From positions 1-5,343 of the forward strand of contig DAOVUK010000267.1 in the NCBI GenBank assembly GCA_030632625.1: 5,343 nt of DNA. The letters run 5' to 3'. Below, piece after piece: positions 4,562 to 5,343 of this stretch. Under the pieces are notes generated by a model that saw only the letters and a program-made list of their open reading frames with translations, made no database searches and was not told the origin of the DNA. The position numbers were made by a program, and so were the translations under genes. The number at the start of each line of letters is the position of its first letter. Position 1 is the first letter of the stretch. This DNA is from Gammaproteobacteria bacterium. Lineage in GTDB: Bacteria; Pseudomonadota; Gammaproteobacteria; GRL18.

Positions 4562-5343
4562 CTAAGGCATTAACGGCACAATATTAAGTCCTGCTTTTTC
4601 ATCCAGACCAAAAGCAATATTCATATTTTGCACGGCCTGACCTGCAGCGCCTTTAACCAGGTTGTCTATCACTGACAGGACAACAATGGTATCGCTATCT
4701 TGTGGCTGGTGTATTGCTATTCGACACATATTTGAACCTTTTACAGTTCTGGTTTCAGGATGTGAACCCGCTGGTAAAACATCAACAAAAGGTTCATCTG
4801 CATAACGCTGCTCAAAGAGTGTTTGCAATTCTGATAATTTAATAATTTTGGAATTAACCTTTCCATACCCTATTTTTCCATACAACGTGGCCTGAATTCC
4901 CCTGATCATAGGCACAAGGTGCGGCACAAAGGTTAAATCAACATCACCGTTATTCACACTCTTATTAAAAAGATCGAGTCCCTGACGTATTTCCGGCAGA
5001 TGCCGATGACCAGGAACGGCATACGCTTTAAAACTTTCACTGCTTTCACACAATAATGTAGCCACATTAGCACCACGCCCTGCTCCGCTGACACCTGATT
5101 TACAATCTGCAACCAGAAAATCGGTATTGAGCAGTTTATTTTCAATCAGTGGTAAAAAACCCAGCTGTACTGCAGTTGGATAACAACCGGGATTGGCAAT
5201 CAAATCAGCCTCTTTAATGGCTTCGCGATTGACTTCAGGCAAACCATAAACAGCCTGCTCAACATAATCCGGACAGGCATGTGCCATGCCATACCATTGC
5301 TCCCAGACTTTAATGTCTTTAATTCTAAAATCAGCAGCCAGAT
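4562..5343 (-). CDS. argC: N-acetyl-gamma-glutamyl-phosphate reductase (5' end missing)
   Basis: Third step of arginine biosynthesis: NADPH-dependent reduction of N-acetyl-gamma-glutamyl phosphate to the semialdehyde, in the cytoplasm. About 260 residues are visible; the frame runs off the right edge, and the missing part holds the start and most of the N-terminal NADP-binding fold. ATG 5287 is an internal methionine, because the upstream codons continue the conserved [17 protein letters not shown]. Key features are the catalytic cysteine in NPGCYPTAV (codon at 5185-5183), SGVSGAGRG, the conserved HRHLPEI with its active-site histidine, [12 protein letters not shown], and the C-terminal [17 protein letters not shown]. 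The sequence matches the roughly 345-aa single-function type. It ends with TAG at 4562, 89 bp before the DUF6776-like gene on the same strand, so it may lead a transcript through DUF6776 and bactofilin. Confidence 0.96.
   Translation of the reverse strand, partial: LAADFRIKDIKVWEQWYGMAHACPDYVEQAVYGLPEVNREAIKEADLIANPGCYPTAVQLGFLPLIENKLLNTDFLVADCKSGVSGAGRGANVATLLCESSESFKAYAVPGHRHLPEIRQGLDLFNKSVNNGDVDLTFVPHLVPMIRGIQATLYGKIGYGKVNSKIIKLSELQTLFEQRYADEPFVDVLPAGSHPETRTVKGSNMCRIAIHQPQDSDTIVVLSVIDNLVKGAAGQAVQNMNIAFGLDEKAGLNIVPLMP

Noticed and set aside
5285..5287. ATG as start of argC
   Set aside because: Upstream codons in frame encode conserved ArgC sequence up to the window edge; the methionine is internal.

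Overview
The window looks like a chromosomal housekeeping segment from a gammaproteobacterium with a moderately AT-rich genome (roughly 40% GC by eye). This rests on the gene content: a MepM-type M23 peptidase with a LysM/OapA-like region, an ErpA-type A-type iron-sulfur carrier, a bactofilin, a DUF6776-like membrane coiled-coil protein and an ArgC of the roughly 345-residue type. From memory, the order argC - DUF6776 - bactofilin - erpA facing a mepM-type gene is a recurring gammaproteobacterial arrangement (for example in Pseudomonas). The genus cannot be told from the window.

Layout: the plus strand carries one gene, the 3' part of the M23 peptidase (1-1111). Everything else is on the minus strand. 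Read in the direction of transcription these are argC (5' end beyond the right edge, stop at 4562), the DUF6776-like gene (4472-3687), the bactofilin gene (3700-3251, overlapping its upstream neighbour by 14 bp), erpA (2926-2567) and citrate synthase gltA (2278-1121). gltA and the peptidase gene converge with only 9 bp between their stop codons.

The two larger gaps hold most of the unusual structure. The gap between bactofilin and erpA (2927-3250) has a good sigma70 promoter for erpA overlapped by an IscR type-1-like site, an inverted repeat just upstream, an AT-rich hairpin, a roughly 160-bp MITE-like element with 20-bp terminal inverted repeats, and two abutting palindromes. The gap between erpA and gltA (2279-2566) has two tandem intrinsic terminators for erpA, then a roughly 125-bp highly structured repeat element bounded by 21-bp near-identical direct repeats, then the gltA leader.

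Functionally the genes cover arginine biosynthesis (ArgC), Fe-S cluster delivery (ErpA), the TCA cycle (GltA) and the cell envelope (M23 endopeptidase, bactofilin, DUF6776-like protein). The envelope genes are the most interesting set: bactofilins work with M23 peptidases in several bacteria, and here a bactofilin is translationally coupled to a single-pass membrane coiled-coil protein of unknown function, about 2.1 kb from an M23 peptidase gene. I see no defence system, CRISPR array, tRNA or rRNA. The best candidates for something undescribed are the two non-coding repeat elements and the bactofilin/DUF6776 pair.
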